Assembly (NCBI GenBank): GCA_964526645.1
Contig: CAZGJN010000009.1
Span: forward strand, 41,000-104,999
Length of the DNA stretch: 64,000 bases
Direction of reading: 5' to 3'
DNA from: JADJNW01 sp964526645
GTDB taxonomy: Bacteria; Bacteroidota; Bacteroidia; Chitinophagales; Saprospiraceae
The notes beneath the pieces were generated by a model that saw nothing but the letters and a program-made list of their open reading frames with translations, did no database searches and was not told the DNA's origin. The position numbers and the translations under genes were made by a program. Shown here in pieces: positions 53,500 to 62,432 of this stretch (positions are counted from its first letter, which is position 1; every line of letters begins with the position of its first letter).

Positions 53500-54879
53500 A
53501 TGAAAAACAGCATCTTTTTAATCGGATTATTAATTTTTATTGGGTGTAATCGCAGCTTTGTTGATAATCGTGCCTGGAAGGAAATGGATGCAATTTTAGC
53601 GCGGATTCAAGCGCCTGTTTTCGCAGATAGAACATTCAACATCAAGGATTACGGAGCAATTGCTGATGGACAAACCGATGCGCGGCAGGCGATTCAAAAT
53701 GCCATAGAAGCTTGTCATCAGGCGGGTGGTGGGCGCGTTTTGATTCCGACAGGTCAATATTTTTGCGATGGTCCGATTCATTTAAAATCAAACTTGAATT
53801 TACATTTACAAAAAGGAGCGGTTATTACATTTGGAGTGAATCCTGAAAAATATACGCCGCTGGTAAAAGTGCGCTGGGAAGGCACAGTTTGTTATAATTA
53901 TTCACCACTTATTTATGCCTATCAGCAAAAAAATATTGCCATTACCGGTGAAGGACTACTTGACGGGCAAGCCGACCAATTCTGGTACGCTTGGAAACGC
54001 GACAACGGCGGTAAAAACCAGGACGTGGACAAGCCGGTGCTGCGCCAAATGGGCAATGACCGCGTACCAGAGGAGCAGCGTATCTTTGGTAATGGTTTTT
54101 TGGATGTAAATAATGATGGTATAAAGGAGGGTGATGGGAAACCACACTATTTACGACCAAGTTTAATAGAATTTTACGAGTGTAATAATATTTTGCTCGA
54201 AAATTTCACAGCCAAAGGCAGTCCATTTTGGACGATTCATCCAGTTTTTTGTAAAAATGTAACCATTCGGAATCTAACCATTCAAAAAGGCACGACCAAC
54301 GATGACGGTATTGACCCCGATAGCTGCGCGGATGTACTGATTGAAAACTGCACGATTGATACCAACGATGACCCCATCGCCATCAAAGCCGGGCGCGACC
54401 AGGATGCCTGGAATCGCCCAGGGAGTAAAAATATGGTGATTCGCAATTGTAATGTTTCCTGTGAGGTAGGTAATGGATTTTGTATCGGCTCGGAAATGTC
54501 GGGCGGTGTAGAAAATATTTTTGTAGAAAATTATAGTGTAAAAAGCACCGATAACGGTATTAATTTTAAATGTAACCTTGACCGGGGCGGTTTTATTCAA
54601 AATATTCATTTAAAAAATATTGAAATAGATAGTTGTACCAAACACGGCATTTTATTTCAAATGGACTATCATGGTTATCGAGGCGGCAATTATCCATCTG
54701 ATTTTCAGTATTTTACGTTAAAAGATATCAATATTCGAAAAGCCGGAAAAATTGGCATAAAAATAGCAGGCGTGGAAAGCAAACCAGTGAGCAAGGTGCG
54801 GATGATAAATGTTTGGGTAAGAGATACGCCAAAGCTGAAAGAATTAACATTTGTGAAAGAAGTGAAAATCAAGCCATAA
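53500..54879 (+). CDS. GH28-family polygalacturonase-like lipoprotein (atypical)
   Basis: 459 residues from ATG 53500, preceded by AAGGAGGA ten bases upstream, an unusually good ribosome site for this genome. Lipobox FIGC (Cys16), so probably anchored in the outer membrane. Beta-helix with NDDGID (267-272) and TNDDPIAIKAGRD (Asp290-291) as in GH28, then VGNGFCIGSEMSGG where the conserved His of GHG is Asn325, and DNGINFK where RGIRxK is expected. Two key positions therefore differ. Probably a pectin-related exo-enzyme that has changed specificity or lost activity. Overlaps nothing; 80 bases later is the pnuC region. Confidence 0.83.
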   Translation: MKNSIFLIGLLIFIGCNRSFVDNRAWKEMDAILARIQAPVFADRTFNIKDYGAIADGQTDARQAIQNAIEACHQAGGGRVLIPTGQYFCDGPIHLKSNLNLHLQKGAVITFGVNPEKYTPLVKVRWEGTVCYNYSPLIYAYQQKNIAITGEGLLDGQADQFWYAWKRDNGGKNQDVDKPVLRQMGNDRVPEEQRIFGNGFLDVNNDGIKEGDGKPHYLRPSLIEFYECNNILLENFTAKGSPFWTIHPVFCKNVTIRNLTIQKGTTNDDGIDPDSCADVLIENCTIDTNDDPIAIKAGRDQDAWNRPGSKNMVIRNCNVSCEVGNGFCIGSEMSGGVENIFVENYSVKSTDNGINFKCNLDRGGFIQNIHLKNIEIDSCTKHGILFQMDYHGYRGGNYPSDFQYFTLKDINIRKAGKIGIKIAGVESKPVSKVRMINVWVRDTPKLKELTFVKEVKIKP

Positions 54880-54946
54880 TTGTTCTGTAAAGACAACCGA
54901 CCAACCAAACGCCGCCAAGTTGCAGGACGATTTCTGTTCGAAAGTG

Positions 54947-54954
54947 CGTATCTT
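54947..54954 (+). promoter_or_regulatory. Candidate -7 box for pnuC
   Basis: TATCTTTG about 20 bases before the pnuC ATG (54974). No TTG at 20 bases upstream. No riboswitch-like structure is recognised in the short leader. Confidence 0.3.
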
Positions 54955-54973
54955 TGTTCCACAAACTCGATGT

Positions 54974-55603
54974 ATGCTCGATTCTACTTTTATTGGGGAG
55001 ATAGTAAACGAAGCTGCCGCGCTTAGCTGGGTGGACTGGTTGACAACGCTTACGGCTATCGTGTATGTCGTGTTGGCGGCACGCGAGAATCCCTGGTGCT
55101 GGGTTTGGGGCATTATCAGTTGTTCCTTGTGGGCGTATGCGTCTTTTGTTTTTTACAATCTTTGGTTGGATGCGCTACTGCAATTATTCTATGTAGTAAT
55201 GGGCCTTGCTGGGCTTTATCGCTGGAAATTTGGCAATCCTGATCAACGCGCCCTGCCGATGAGCCGCATGTGGATAGTACACCACTTGCACCTCATTTTG
55301 TTCGGGCTATTTTTGTCCTTCTTCTTTGGCTATTTTTTTGATGAATATACCCCAGCCGCAGCCACTTATCTGGATGCTTTTGTGACCATTTTTTCTATCA
55401 TCGCAACTTTTTTGCTATTGCAGAAAAAAATTGAAAACTGGCTTTACTGGATCGGCATTGATGCAGTAGGCACCTATCTGTTTGCCTCACGGGGCGCTTA
55501 TTTGTTTGCCTTCCTGATGTTCGCCTATGCCATTATCGCGGTCTTTGCTTTTTTCAAATGGCAACGCAGCTGGAGAAAACTCAATCTGGGGTTAAAGCAT
55601 TGA
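54974..55603 (+). CDS. pnuC: Nicotinamide mononucleotide/riboside transporter PnuC
   Basis: 209 residues from ATG 54974 (MLDSTFIGEIVNE); a frame from 54920 adds 18 residues without family support. Seven-helix protein with the PnuC pattern: ENPWCWVWGIISCSLWAY, LWLDALLQLFYVVMGLAGLYRW (WxxG/YGW motif) and NWLYWIGIDAVGTYLF. It brings nicotinamide riboside (or in some homologues riboflavin or thiamine) into the cell. Its position next to the NADH-consuming Nqr operon is suggestive but not proof. Confidence 0.88.
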   Translation: MLDSTFIGEIVNEAAALSWVDWLTTLTAIVYVVLAARENPWCWVWGIISCSLWAYASFVFYNLWLDALLQLFYVVMGLAGLYRWKFGNPDQRALPMSRMWIVHHLHLILFGLFLSFFFGYFFDEYTPAAATYLDAFVTIFSIIATFLLLQKKIENWLYWIGIDAVGTYLFASRGAYLFAFLMFAYAIIAVFAFFKWQRSWRKLNLGLKH

Positions 55604-55718
55604 AAATCAATTTATTTAAAAGGATTGCTTTGATTTTGTTTTTATTTAGAATCAATCTAAATAGAATTTTGTGCTCAACTTTGTCTTACGGAGCTTACTT
55701 TACAAAATAAAAGCTTTC

Positions 55719-55726
55719 TATATTTG
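55719..55726 (+). promoter_or_regulatory. Candidate -7 box for the nqr operon
   Basis: TATATTTG about 60 bases before nqrA. The upstream TTT at about 21 bases is a partial -33 box. The 181-base gap otherwise holds only an ATTTAGA/TCTAAAT stem near 55650. Confidence 0.4.
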
Positions 55727-55784
55727 CGGTGCTTTTGAAAAAGCATTTTTGTACTGTAAAACAGGGATTTAAGCGCTTTTCAGC

Positions 55785-57413
55785 ATGAAAAATAGAATAT
55801 TTTTCTTATTGTCATTGATACTTCTTTCTGATATGCTCTCCGCACAGGCAACAGGCGGGGGGGCTTCCTACTATTTTGTGTACGGCATTCTTGCAGTTGC
55901 CGTGATTGTGTTTATTGGCTTGGTCGTCCAAGTTTCTGACAACTTAGTGGCTATTGAGGCCAAGCGTGTGGGCGTGTACAATGAGCGCACCAATTTTTCA
56001 GTGCTGCCGCGGCTCAATGAAATTTTTTCTTCTAAAGCGCCTGCGTATGTTAATAATCAGCCATTGATCAGTTTACAAAAAGGCTACAATTTACTGCTGG
56101 AAGGAGAAGCCCAACTGCGTTTGGATCATTCGATACAGGTAAATACTTTTGCGCTGCAGCCGATGGATTTCAACGGCATGTCGCCTATTCCTAAAATAGA
56201 AGTAGAGATAGGGCAGCATGTAAAAGCAGGTGATGTTCTCTTTTATGATAAAAAATACCCTGCCATCAAATATGTAGCGCCAGTAAGCGGAGAGGTGATA
56301 GCCGTTAATCGCGGAGATAAGCGCGCGATCAAAAATGTAGTGATTTTGGCAGATAAAGAGATCAAATACCGAGAGTTGCCAGCGATTGATTTGGATAATA
56401 GCTCGCGAGAAGAGATCGTGACGTTCTTGGCGGATACTGGCGGCTGGGTTTTATTCAATCAACGCCCGTTCGATGTAGTACCCGACCTGAACGATATTCC
56501 AAGAGATATCTTTATTTCTACCTTTGATACGGGGCCGCTTGCGCCTGATCTCAATTTTGTAGTGAATGGTAAGGGTGCTGCTTTTCAGAAAGGTTTGGAT
56601 GTGTTAAACAAACTGACAAGCGGAAAGGTGTATCTTGGTTTGGATGCAAGAGGAAAGGAAGCGCCTTCGGCAGTATTCACAGAAGCGAAAGGTGTAGCCT
56701 TGCGTTGGTATCGAGGTAAACATCCCGCCGGCAATGTGGGCATACAAATACACCACACCCGCCCGATAACAGGAGGAGACAAAGTGTGGACACTCAATGT
56801 GCAGGAAGTGATTACCTTAGGCAATATGTTCCTGGAGCGCCGGTACAATGCAGAAAGAATAGTAGCTCTTACAGGAGCTGAGCTCCAACAACCTGCTTAT
56901 GTAAAAACGTACCTCGGTGCCAATATTGGAGACTTGATCAAAGGTAACCTGAAAAATGAGCATGTTCGTGTGATCTCTGGCGATGTACTTTCGGGCAAAA
57001 AGAAGACTCAGGAGGATTTCCTCAGCTTTAGGGATGATCAGATAACGGTACTCGAAGAAGGAGATTCTTATGTGATGTTTGGCTGGTTATTACCCCGATT
57101 TATTCCTAGTATTTCACCTACTTTCCCGAGTGTTTTGTTCCCAAATACTCGTTTTAGAGTAAATACCAATACCAACGGAGAAGAGCGTGCTTTTGTGGTG
57201 ACGGGGCAATACGAATCTGTCTTGCCGATGGATATTTATCCGCAGCATTTATTTAAAGCTATTCTTGCCAACGACTTTGAGAAAATGGAAGGATTGGGCA
57301 TCCTGGAATTATCGGAGGAAGATGTAGCGCTATGCGAATTCGTGTGTACCTCCAAACAGCCTTTGCAGGAAATGCTACGTCAGGGTTTGGATGCTATGCA
57401 CGAGCAAAGCTAA
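55785..57413 (+). CDS. nqrA: Na+-NQR subunit A with membrane-anchored N-terminal extension
   Basis: 542 residues, about 90 longer than usual. The NqrA domain starts near residue 78 (LISLQKGYNLLLEGEA) and contains KYVAPVSGEVIAVNRGDKRAI, FDTGPLAPDLNFVV, GNVGIQIHHTRPI and VMFGWLLPRFIPS. The extra N-terminus has a signal peptide (MKNRIFFLLSLILLSDMLSAQ) and a hydrophobic segment at about 29-48. No ATG near the usual NqrA start exists, so the extension is real. With the signal cleaved, this would give a single-pass protein whose NqrA domain lies on the cytoplasmic side. First gene of the operon. Confidence 0.93.
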   Translation: MKNRIFFLLSLILLSDMLSAQATGGGASYYFVYGILAVAVIVFIGLVVQVSDNLVAIEAKRVGVYNERTNFSVLPRLNEIFSSKAPAYVNNQPLISLQKGYNLLLEGEAQLRLDHSIQVNTFALQPMDFNGMSPIPKIEVEIGQHVKAGDVLFYDKKYPAIKYVAPVSGEVIAVNRGDKRAIKNVVILADKEIKYRELPAIDLDNSSREEIVTFLADTGGWVLFNQRPFDVVPDLNDIPRDIFISTFDTGPLAPDLNFVVNGKGAAFQKGLDVLNKLTSGKVYLGLDARGKEAPSAVFTEAKGVALRWYRGKHPAGNVGIQIHHTRPITGGDKVWTLNVQEVITLGNMFLERRYNAERIVALTGAELQQPAYVKTYLGANIGDLIKGNLKNEHVRVISGDVLSGKKKTQEDFLSFRDDQITVLEEGDSYVMFGWLLPRFIPSISPTFPSVLFPNTRFRVNTNTNGEERAFVVTGQYESVLPMDIYPQHLFKAILANDFEKMEGLGILELSEEDVALCEFVCTSKQPLQEMLRQGLDAMHEQS

Positions 57414-57456
57414 TTTTTGTAGATAATTGATCAATTTTTATTCGAGTAATCGAAAT

Positions 57457-58722
57457 ATGAAACAGACACTTCTGAATCTTTTCAAAAAAATTGAGCCTAA
57501 GAAAGGCACCATTGCCCATACGGCTTATGACGCTTTTTTTACCTTTGCTTTCACACCAAACGAAGTGACACACAGTGGGGTACACGTTCGGGATGGAATG
57601 GATCTGAAGCGGACGATGGTGCAAGTAGTACTGGCGATGCAGCTATGCTATCTCTTTGGTACTTACAATATTGGGCATCAGCACTTTGCAGCTATCGGTC
57701 AGTACACTTCCTTCATGTCGGGTTTTCACCTAAAGCTGGTGTACGGCTTTATCCAGTTGTTGCCGATCTGGGTGGTGACGCATATAGTCGGGTTGGGGAT
57801 TGAATTTTTCTATGCTTACAAAAAAGGGCATGCTGTAGAAGAAGGTTTTTTGGTATCTGGGGCTTTGATTCCGCTAATTATGCCGCCGGATATCCCACTC
57901 TGGATTTTGACGCTTTCAGTGGCTTTTGCTGTTATTATTGGCAAAGAGGCTTTCGGGGGCACGGGTATGAATATCCTGAACATCGCCTTGTTGGCAAGGG
58001 TATTTGTATTTTTTGCTTATCCGACTTATATCTCTGGTGATGAAGTATGGGTTTCCGGTATTGAGAAAGTAAGCGGTCAATACGTCAGCGATGCCTATGG
58101 CTGGGCGCATCACTTATTCGACTGGATTTTCAAAGGCTTTGGCTGGGCGACCTTCGGTGAAGGGGGTGTTCCGGTGGTAGATGGCTATACCGGTGCGACA
58201 CCCCTGGCGCTGGCTTATCAGGGAGGCTGGGAAAGCGTAACAACAGTGTATTCTGCAGCAGATATGTGGTGGGGCAACATCCCTGGTTCCATTGGAGAAA
58301 CGAATAAGCCATTTATCATTATCGGCGCTTTATTACTCATAGGTCTGGGTATCGCCAGCTGGCGAATTATGGTTTCTATGGTATTGGGGCTGGTGACGAT
58401 GGGCTTAATTTTTAACGCCTGGGGCGCTACGCCTTTCATGCAAGTACCCTGGTATTATCATTTTTATATGGGTAGCTTCCTGTTTGCGATGGCATTTATG
58501 GCAACTGATCCAGTGACTGCCGCCTCTACTAATCGAGGGAAATGGATTTATGGTTTTTTGATCGGGGTCATTGGGCTTATTGTAAGGGTACTCAACCCTG
58601 CGTATCCTGAAGGCTGGATGTTGGCAATTTTATTTATGAATGTATTTGCCCCGCTGATTGATCATGTTGTGGTACAAGGAAATATAAACCGCCGCATGAA
58701 ACGGGCAAAGGCATCTACTTGA
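57457..58722 (+). CDS. nqrB: Na+-NQR subunit B
   Basis: 421 residues from ATG 57457 (MKQTLLNLFKKIEPKKG). About 9-10 membrane segments; the covalent FMN site is Thr248 in GYTGATPLALA. VRDGMDLKRTMVQVVLA and MATDPVTAASTNRGKWIYG are typical. NqrB carries one of the two covalently bound flavins and part of the Na+ path. Starts 43 bases after nqrA. Confidence 0.96.
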   Translation: MKQTLLNLFKKIEPKKGTIAHTAYDAFFTFAFTPNEVTHSGVHVRDGMDLKRTMVQVVLAMQLCYLFGTYNIGHQHFAAIGQYTSFMSGFHLKLVYGFIQLLPIWVVTHIVGLGIEFFYAYKKGHAVEEGFLVSGALIPLIMPPDIPLWILTLSVAFAVIIGKEAFGGTGMNILNIALLARVFVFFAYPTYISGDEVWVSGIEKVSGQYVSDAYGWAHHLFDWIFKGFGWATFGEGGVPVVDGYTGATPLALAYQGGWESVTTVYSAADMWWGNIPGSIGETNKPFIIIGALLLIGLGIASWRIMVSMVLGLVTMGLIFNAWGATPFMQVPWYYHFYMGSFLFAMAFMATDPVTAASTNRGKWIYGFLIGVIGLIVRVLNPAYPEGWMLAILFMNVFAPLIDHVVVQGNINRRMKRAKAST

Positions 58723-58769
58723 GAACCAGAAGAAAATTTGATTGTTGAAATAATAAAAAAATAGTAGCC

Positions 58770-59501
58770 GTGAATTCAACAAGGTATATTCTCACTTTTA
58801 CCATTGTCATGTGTGTCATTTCTGCGGTGGTGCTATCAGGAATGTTTTATGCAACCAAACCCGCTGCCGACAAAAATGAGATTGTTTTTAATAAAAGAGC
58901 AATTCTTTCTGCCGTTAGTACCCATTTAAGCAAGCCTTTGAGCGATATGAGCGATGAAGAAGTATTGGCGGTTTTTAGCCAGCAAGTAGAACAAATTTCC
59001 CTAAATATGCAAGGCGAAGTGCTAACGAATATACAGGCAGAGAAGATTGATATGGCAAAAGAACGCAAAAAGCCCGAAGCAGATCGCTTACTTCCACTTT
59101 TTACCTTCACTGCTGAAAATGGTGAAAAATACTATATCTTATCGGTACGCGGTAGTGGTCTGTGGGATGAAATCTGGGGGAATATTGCATTAGAAAGCGA
59201 CCTGAATACAGTAGCCGGTGCATCTTTTGATCACAAAGGCGAAACGCCTGGTTTGGGTGCAGAAATTAAAGATAACCCTGCTTTTCCTGCTCAGTTTGTA
59301 AACAAGAAAATATACAATGATGCAGGAGAATTAATAGCAGTGACAGTCAAAAAAGGGGGGGTGCAAAACCCGACACACCAGGTGGATGCGATCTCCGGTG
59401 CAACTATTACAAGTAATGGCGTTAGCGAGATGCTCAAAAGAGGCTTGAATTATTATGAGCCTTATTTGAAGAAGCTGCGTTCTCAAACTGGTATGAGATA
59501 A
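58770..59501 (+). CDS. nqrC: Na+-NQR subunit C
   Basis: 243 residues with a GTG start at 58770. One N-terminal membrane helix (ILTFTIVMCVISAVVLSGMFY), then the FMN-binding domain with GETPGLGAEI and the flavin-attachment Thr212 in DAISGATITSNGV. The periplasmic FMN subunit transfers electrons between NqrD/E and NqrB. 47 bases after nqrB. Confidence 0.95.
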   Translation: MNSTRYILTFTIVMCVISAVVLSGMFYATKPAADKNEIVFNKRAILSAVSTHLSKPLSDMSDEEVLAVFSQQVEQISLNMQGEVLTNIQAEKIDMAKERKKPEADRLLPLFTFTAENGEKYYILSVRGSGLWDEIWGNIALESDLNTVAGASFDHKGETPGLGAEIKDNPAFPAQFVNKKIYNDAGELIAVTVKKGGVQNPTHQVDAISGATITSNGVSEMLKRGLNYYEPYLKKLRSQTGMR

Positions 59502-59538
59502 AATAGATTATTGGCGGACTTCAAAATATTCAAAAAAT

Positions 59539-60261
59539 ATGGCAGATACAGCACTACAAACAGCTCCGATAAAAGAAAAAGAGCCTTTGTTTGGCAAAAA
59601 GGAAAGGAGATTACTGTCAGACCCACTAAATGACAACAACCCTATCACCGTACAGGTACTGGGTATTTGTTCTGCTTTGGCTGTTACAACGCAGGTGTAT
59701 CCCTCTGTAATCATGGCGATCTCTGTTATTTTTGTGACTGCTTTCTCCAATCTCGCTACTTCCGCTGTGCGCAACTACATCCCCAAACAAGTGCGTATGA
59801 TCGTACAGTTGGTCATCATTGCTACCTTAGTTACAGTAGTGGAGCTAATTTTGAAAGCTACTGTATTTCCTATATGGAAGCAATTATCGGTATTCATCGG
59901 CTTGATTATCACCAATTGTATCGTCATGGGGCGTTTGGAGGCTTATGCAATGGCGAACAAACCCTGGCGGTCTTTTCTCGATGGCATCGGCAATGGCTTG
60001 GGCTATGGCGCAGTGCTGATTATCGTAGCTGTATTGCGGGAGTTATTTGGCAAAGGGACGCTGTTTGCAGGTAGCCCGATTGAAATGCCCATCATTGGTG
60101 CTACTGACAAATACTGGATTAATACTATGGCGGAAGGTAGTTGGTTTTGGTGGTATAGCAACAATGGCTTGATGGTATTGCCAGCTGCAGCCTTGTTTGT
60201 AATTGGAATCTTGATTTGGGTTCAACGCAGTTATAACAAAAAACTGATTGATGTGTCCTAA
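59539..60261 (+). CDS. nqrD: Na+-NQR subunit D
   Basis: 240 residues. N-terminal soluble tail (MADTALQTAPIKEKEPLFGK) then six membrane helices; NNPITVQVLGICSALAVTT, NCIVMGRLEAYAMANKPWRSFLDGIGNG and VLRELFGKGTLF are NqrD signatures. It forms with NqrE the intramembrane Fe centre and Na+ gate. Starts 37 bases after nqrC. Confidence 0.95.
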   Translation: MADTALQTAPIKEKEPLFGKKERRLLSDPLNDNNPITVQVLGICSALAVTTQVYPSVIMAISVIFVTAFSNLATSAVRNYIPKQVRMIVQLVIIATLVTVVELILKATVFPIWKQLSVFIGLIITNCIVMGRLEAYAMANKPWRSFLDGIGNGLGYGAVLIIVAVLRELFGKGTLFAGSPIEMPIIGATDKYWINTMAEGSWFWWYSNNGLMVLPAAALFVIGILIWVQRSYNKKLIDVS

Positions 60262-60313
60262 TTAAACCAAATTTTTTTCAAAATTATCAATTGGTAATAT
60301 TCAATCAAAAAAT

Positions 60314-60925
60314 ATGGAAGCGCTAAATATTTTTATAAAATCTGCCTTCATCGAAAACATGGTGCTATCTTACTTCTTGGGAATGTGCTCTTTCTTGGCA
60401 GTATCCAAAACGGTGAAAACGGCATTTGGCTTGGGCTTGGCAGTTATTTTTGTGCAACTCATCACCATTCCAGTGAATTGGTTGATTAATGCCTATTTAT
60501 TAAGCGAGAGCGGGCTTTTCGGTCTTGATTTAACTTTTTTACGCTTTATTTTATTTATCGCAACAATTGCTGCGATGGTTCAGTTAGTAGAAATGGTTGT
60601 AGAAAAATTTTCACCTTCCCTTTATAATGCGCTGGGGATATTCTTGCCTTTAATTACCGTGAACTGCGCCATTCTTGGAGGATCGCTATTCATGATTTCA
60701 AGAGAATATAACTTTAGCAATTCTCTGGCTTATGGCTTTGGTAGTGGCTTCGGCTGGTTTTTGGCAATTGTAGCAATGGCAGCTATTCGCGAAAAGATGA
60801 AGTATTCCAATGTGCCAGCACCACTGCGGGGCTTGGGTATGGCGTTTATCTTGACAGGATTGATGGGGATTGCTTTTATGAGCTTGATGGGAATTGATCC
60901 GGCAGCGCTAATAAGTGCAAAGTAA
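60314..60925 (+). CDS. nqrE: Na+-NQR subunit E
   Basis: 203 residues, six membrane helices. FIKSAFIENMVLSYFLGMCSFLAVS at the first helix, LYNALGIFLPLITVNCAILGG with the Fe-binding Cys region, and LGMAFILTGLMGIAFMS at the end. Inverted-topology partner of NqrD. 52 bases after nqrD. Confidence 0.95.
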   Translation: MEALNIFIKSAFIENMVLSYFLGMCSFLAVSKTVKTAFGLGLAVIFVQLITIPVNWLINAYLLSESGLFGLDLTFLRFILFIATIAAMVQLVEMVVEKFSPSLYNALGIFLPLITVNCAILGGSLFMISREYNFSNSLAYGFGSGFGWFLAIVAMAAIREKMKYSNVPAPLRGLGMAFILTGLMGIAFMSLMGIDPAALISAK

Positions 60926-60956
60926 AATGATTATAAAATTTTAAGAAATAAAAGAT

Positions 60957-62252
60957 ATGTTGATACTTTTGGCATCCACGTTTGTCAATATCTTGCTCGC
61001 GGTGGTGGTTTTCAGCGCAGTGATTTTATTGCTGGCTTTCATGCTTATTTCTGCACGAAAAAGATTGGTACCCCAGGGCGATGTAAAAATTATTATTAAT
61101 GGTGACGAAAGTAACCCTTTGCTGGTGAAGCCGGGCTCTTCTTTGCTTGCTACCCTTTCCGACAGAAACATCTTTTTGCCTTCGGCTTGCGGTGGCGGTG
61201 GTACTTGTGCGATGTGTGAATGCCATGTGGACACCGGCGGCGGCGATGTTTTGCCTACCGAGTTGAACCATCTCACGCGAAAGGAAGTAGCCGAGCATAA
61301 ACGACTTGCTTGCCAGGTGAAAGTGCGTCAGGATATGCACATTCGGGTGCCGGAGGAAATTTTCGGTATCAAAAAATGGGAATGCGAAGTCGTCTCCAAT
61401 TATAACGTAGCTACCTTCATCAAGGAATTTGTCGTGAAATTGCCGGAAGGCGAACATTTGGAATTTGAATCTGGGGGCTATGTTCAGATTGATGTGCCAG
61501 TGATTGAATGTGATTTTAAAGATATTGATATTACCTCGCACCCCCGTATGGGTAAGAAGCCAGATGAGTTCCAGCCAGATTGGGACAAATTCAAGCTATG
61601 GGATTTAAAGATGAAAAACGATGAGCCGCAGTTCCGCGCTTATTCGATGGCAAATCACCCAGCCGAAGGAAATATTGTGATGCTCAACATCCGCATCGCA
61701 ACGCCACCCTGGGATCGCGCTGCCAATAACTGGATGCAGGTAAATCCGGGGGTTTGCTCATCTTATGTGTTCACGCGCAAACCAGGGGATAAAGTCACGA
61801 TTTCGGGCCCTTATGGCGAGTTTTTTATCAAACCGACCAAGCGCGAGATGGTTTACATTGGTGGTGGTGCTGGTATGGCGCCCTTGCGTTCACACATCTT
61901 TCATTTGTTCCATACTTTGAAGACGAGAGATAGAAAAGTGTCTTACTGGTACGGTGGTCGCTCGCTGCGCGAGTTGTTCTACACAGAAGATTTTACAACG
62001 ATTGAAAAAGAATTTCCGAATTTCTCTTACCATATCGCGCTCTCTGAGCCATTACCCGAGGATAACTGGACGGGCTTGACAGGATTCATTCACCAAGCAG
62101 TGATGGATAATTATTTGAAAAACCATCCAGAACCAGAGGAAATAGAGTATTACCTCTGCGGCCCGCCGATGATGTTGCAAGCGGTAATGAAAATGTTAGA
62201 TGACTTAGGTGTACCTGAAGAAAATATCGCTTTTGACGATTTCGGAAGTTGA
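60957..62252 (+). CDS. nqrF: Na+-NQR subunit F (NADH dehydrogenase subunit)
   Basis: 431 residues, normal length. N-terminal anchor (LLASTFVNILLAVVVFSAVIL), a [2Fe-2S] domain with ACGGGGTCAMCECHV and LACQVKV cysteines, FAD-binding FRAYSMANHPAEG and GPYGEFFI, and NADH-binding GGGAGMAPLRSH. It oxidises NADH and feeds electrons into the complex. Last gene of the operon, followed by a terminator. Confidence 0.97.
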   Translation: MLILLASTFVNILLAVVVFSAVILLLAFMLISARKRLVPQGDVKIIINGDESNPLLVKPGSSLLATLSDRNIFLPSACGGGGTCAMCECHVDTGGGDVLPTELNHLTRKEVAEHKRLACQVKVRQDMHIRVPEEIFGIKKWECEVVSNYNVATFIKEFVVKLPEGEHLEFESGGYVQIDVPVIECDFKDIDITSHPRMGKKPDEFQPDWDKFKLWDLKMKNDEPQFRAYSMANHPAEGNIVMLNIRIATPPWDRAANNWMQVNPGVCSSYVFTRKPGDKVTISGPYGEFFIKPTKREMVYIGGGAGMAPLRSHIFHLFHTLKTRDRKVSYWYGGRSLRELFYTEDFTTIEKEFPNFSYHIALSEPLPEDNWTGLTGFIHQAVMDNYLKNHPEPEEIEYYLCGPPMMLQAVMKMLDDLGVPEENIAFDDFGS

Positions 62253-62275
62253 TATGGCTAAAGCCTGTTTAATCG

Positions 62276-62312
62276 AAAAAGTCCTGGAGATCTATTTCCC
62301 CAGGACTTTTTT
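62276..62312. terminator. Terminator after nqrF
   Basis: AAAAAGTCCTGG (62276-62287) / CCAGGACTTTTTT (62300-62312): a strong stem with a 12-base loop and U-run; A-run on the other side makes it bidirectional. Confidence 0.85.
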
Positions 62313-62382
62313 GATTCAAAACGCCTTCGTCTATTGAAAATAGCCCTGCCTGCATAGCCTCTACCCATCATTGATTCGGTAC

Positions 62383-62408
62383 AAAAAAGCAGCCCCATCG
62401 GAGCTGCT
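62383..62408 (-). terminator. Terminator of the TonB receptor gene
   Basis: Minus strand stem AGCAGCTCC / GGGGCTGCT with loop GAT and six T residues, 24 bases after the receptor stop codon. Confidence 0.8.
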
Positions 62409-62432
62409 CCAATGATCGTTTTTTTCAGAATC

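Noticed and set aside
50600..54900. SusD homologue for the TonB receptor
   Set aside because: None of the proteins here has SusD features; the two GH28 proteins and the enolase fold account for the space.
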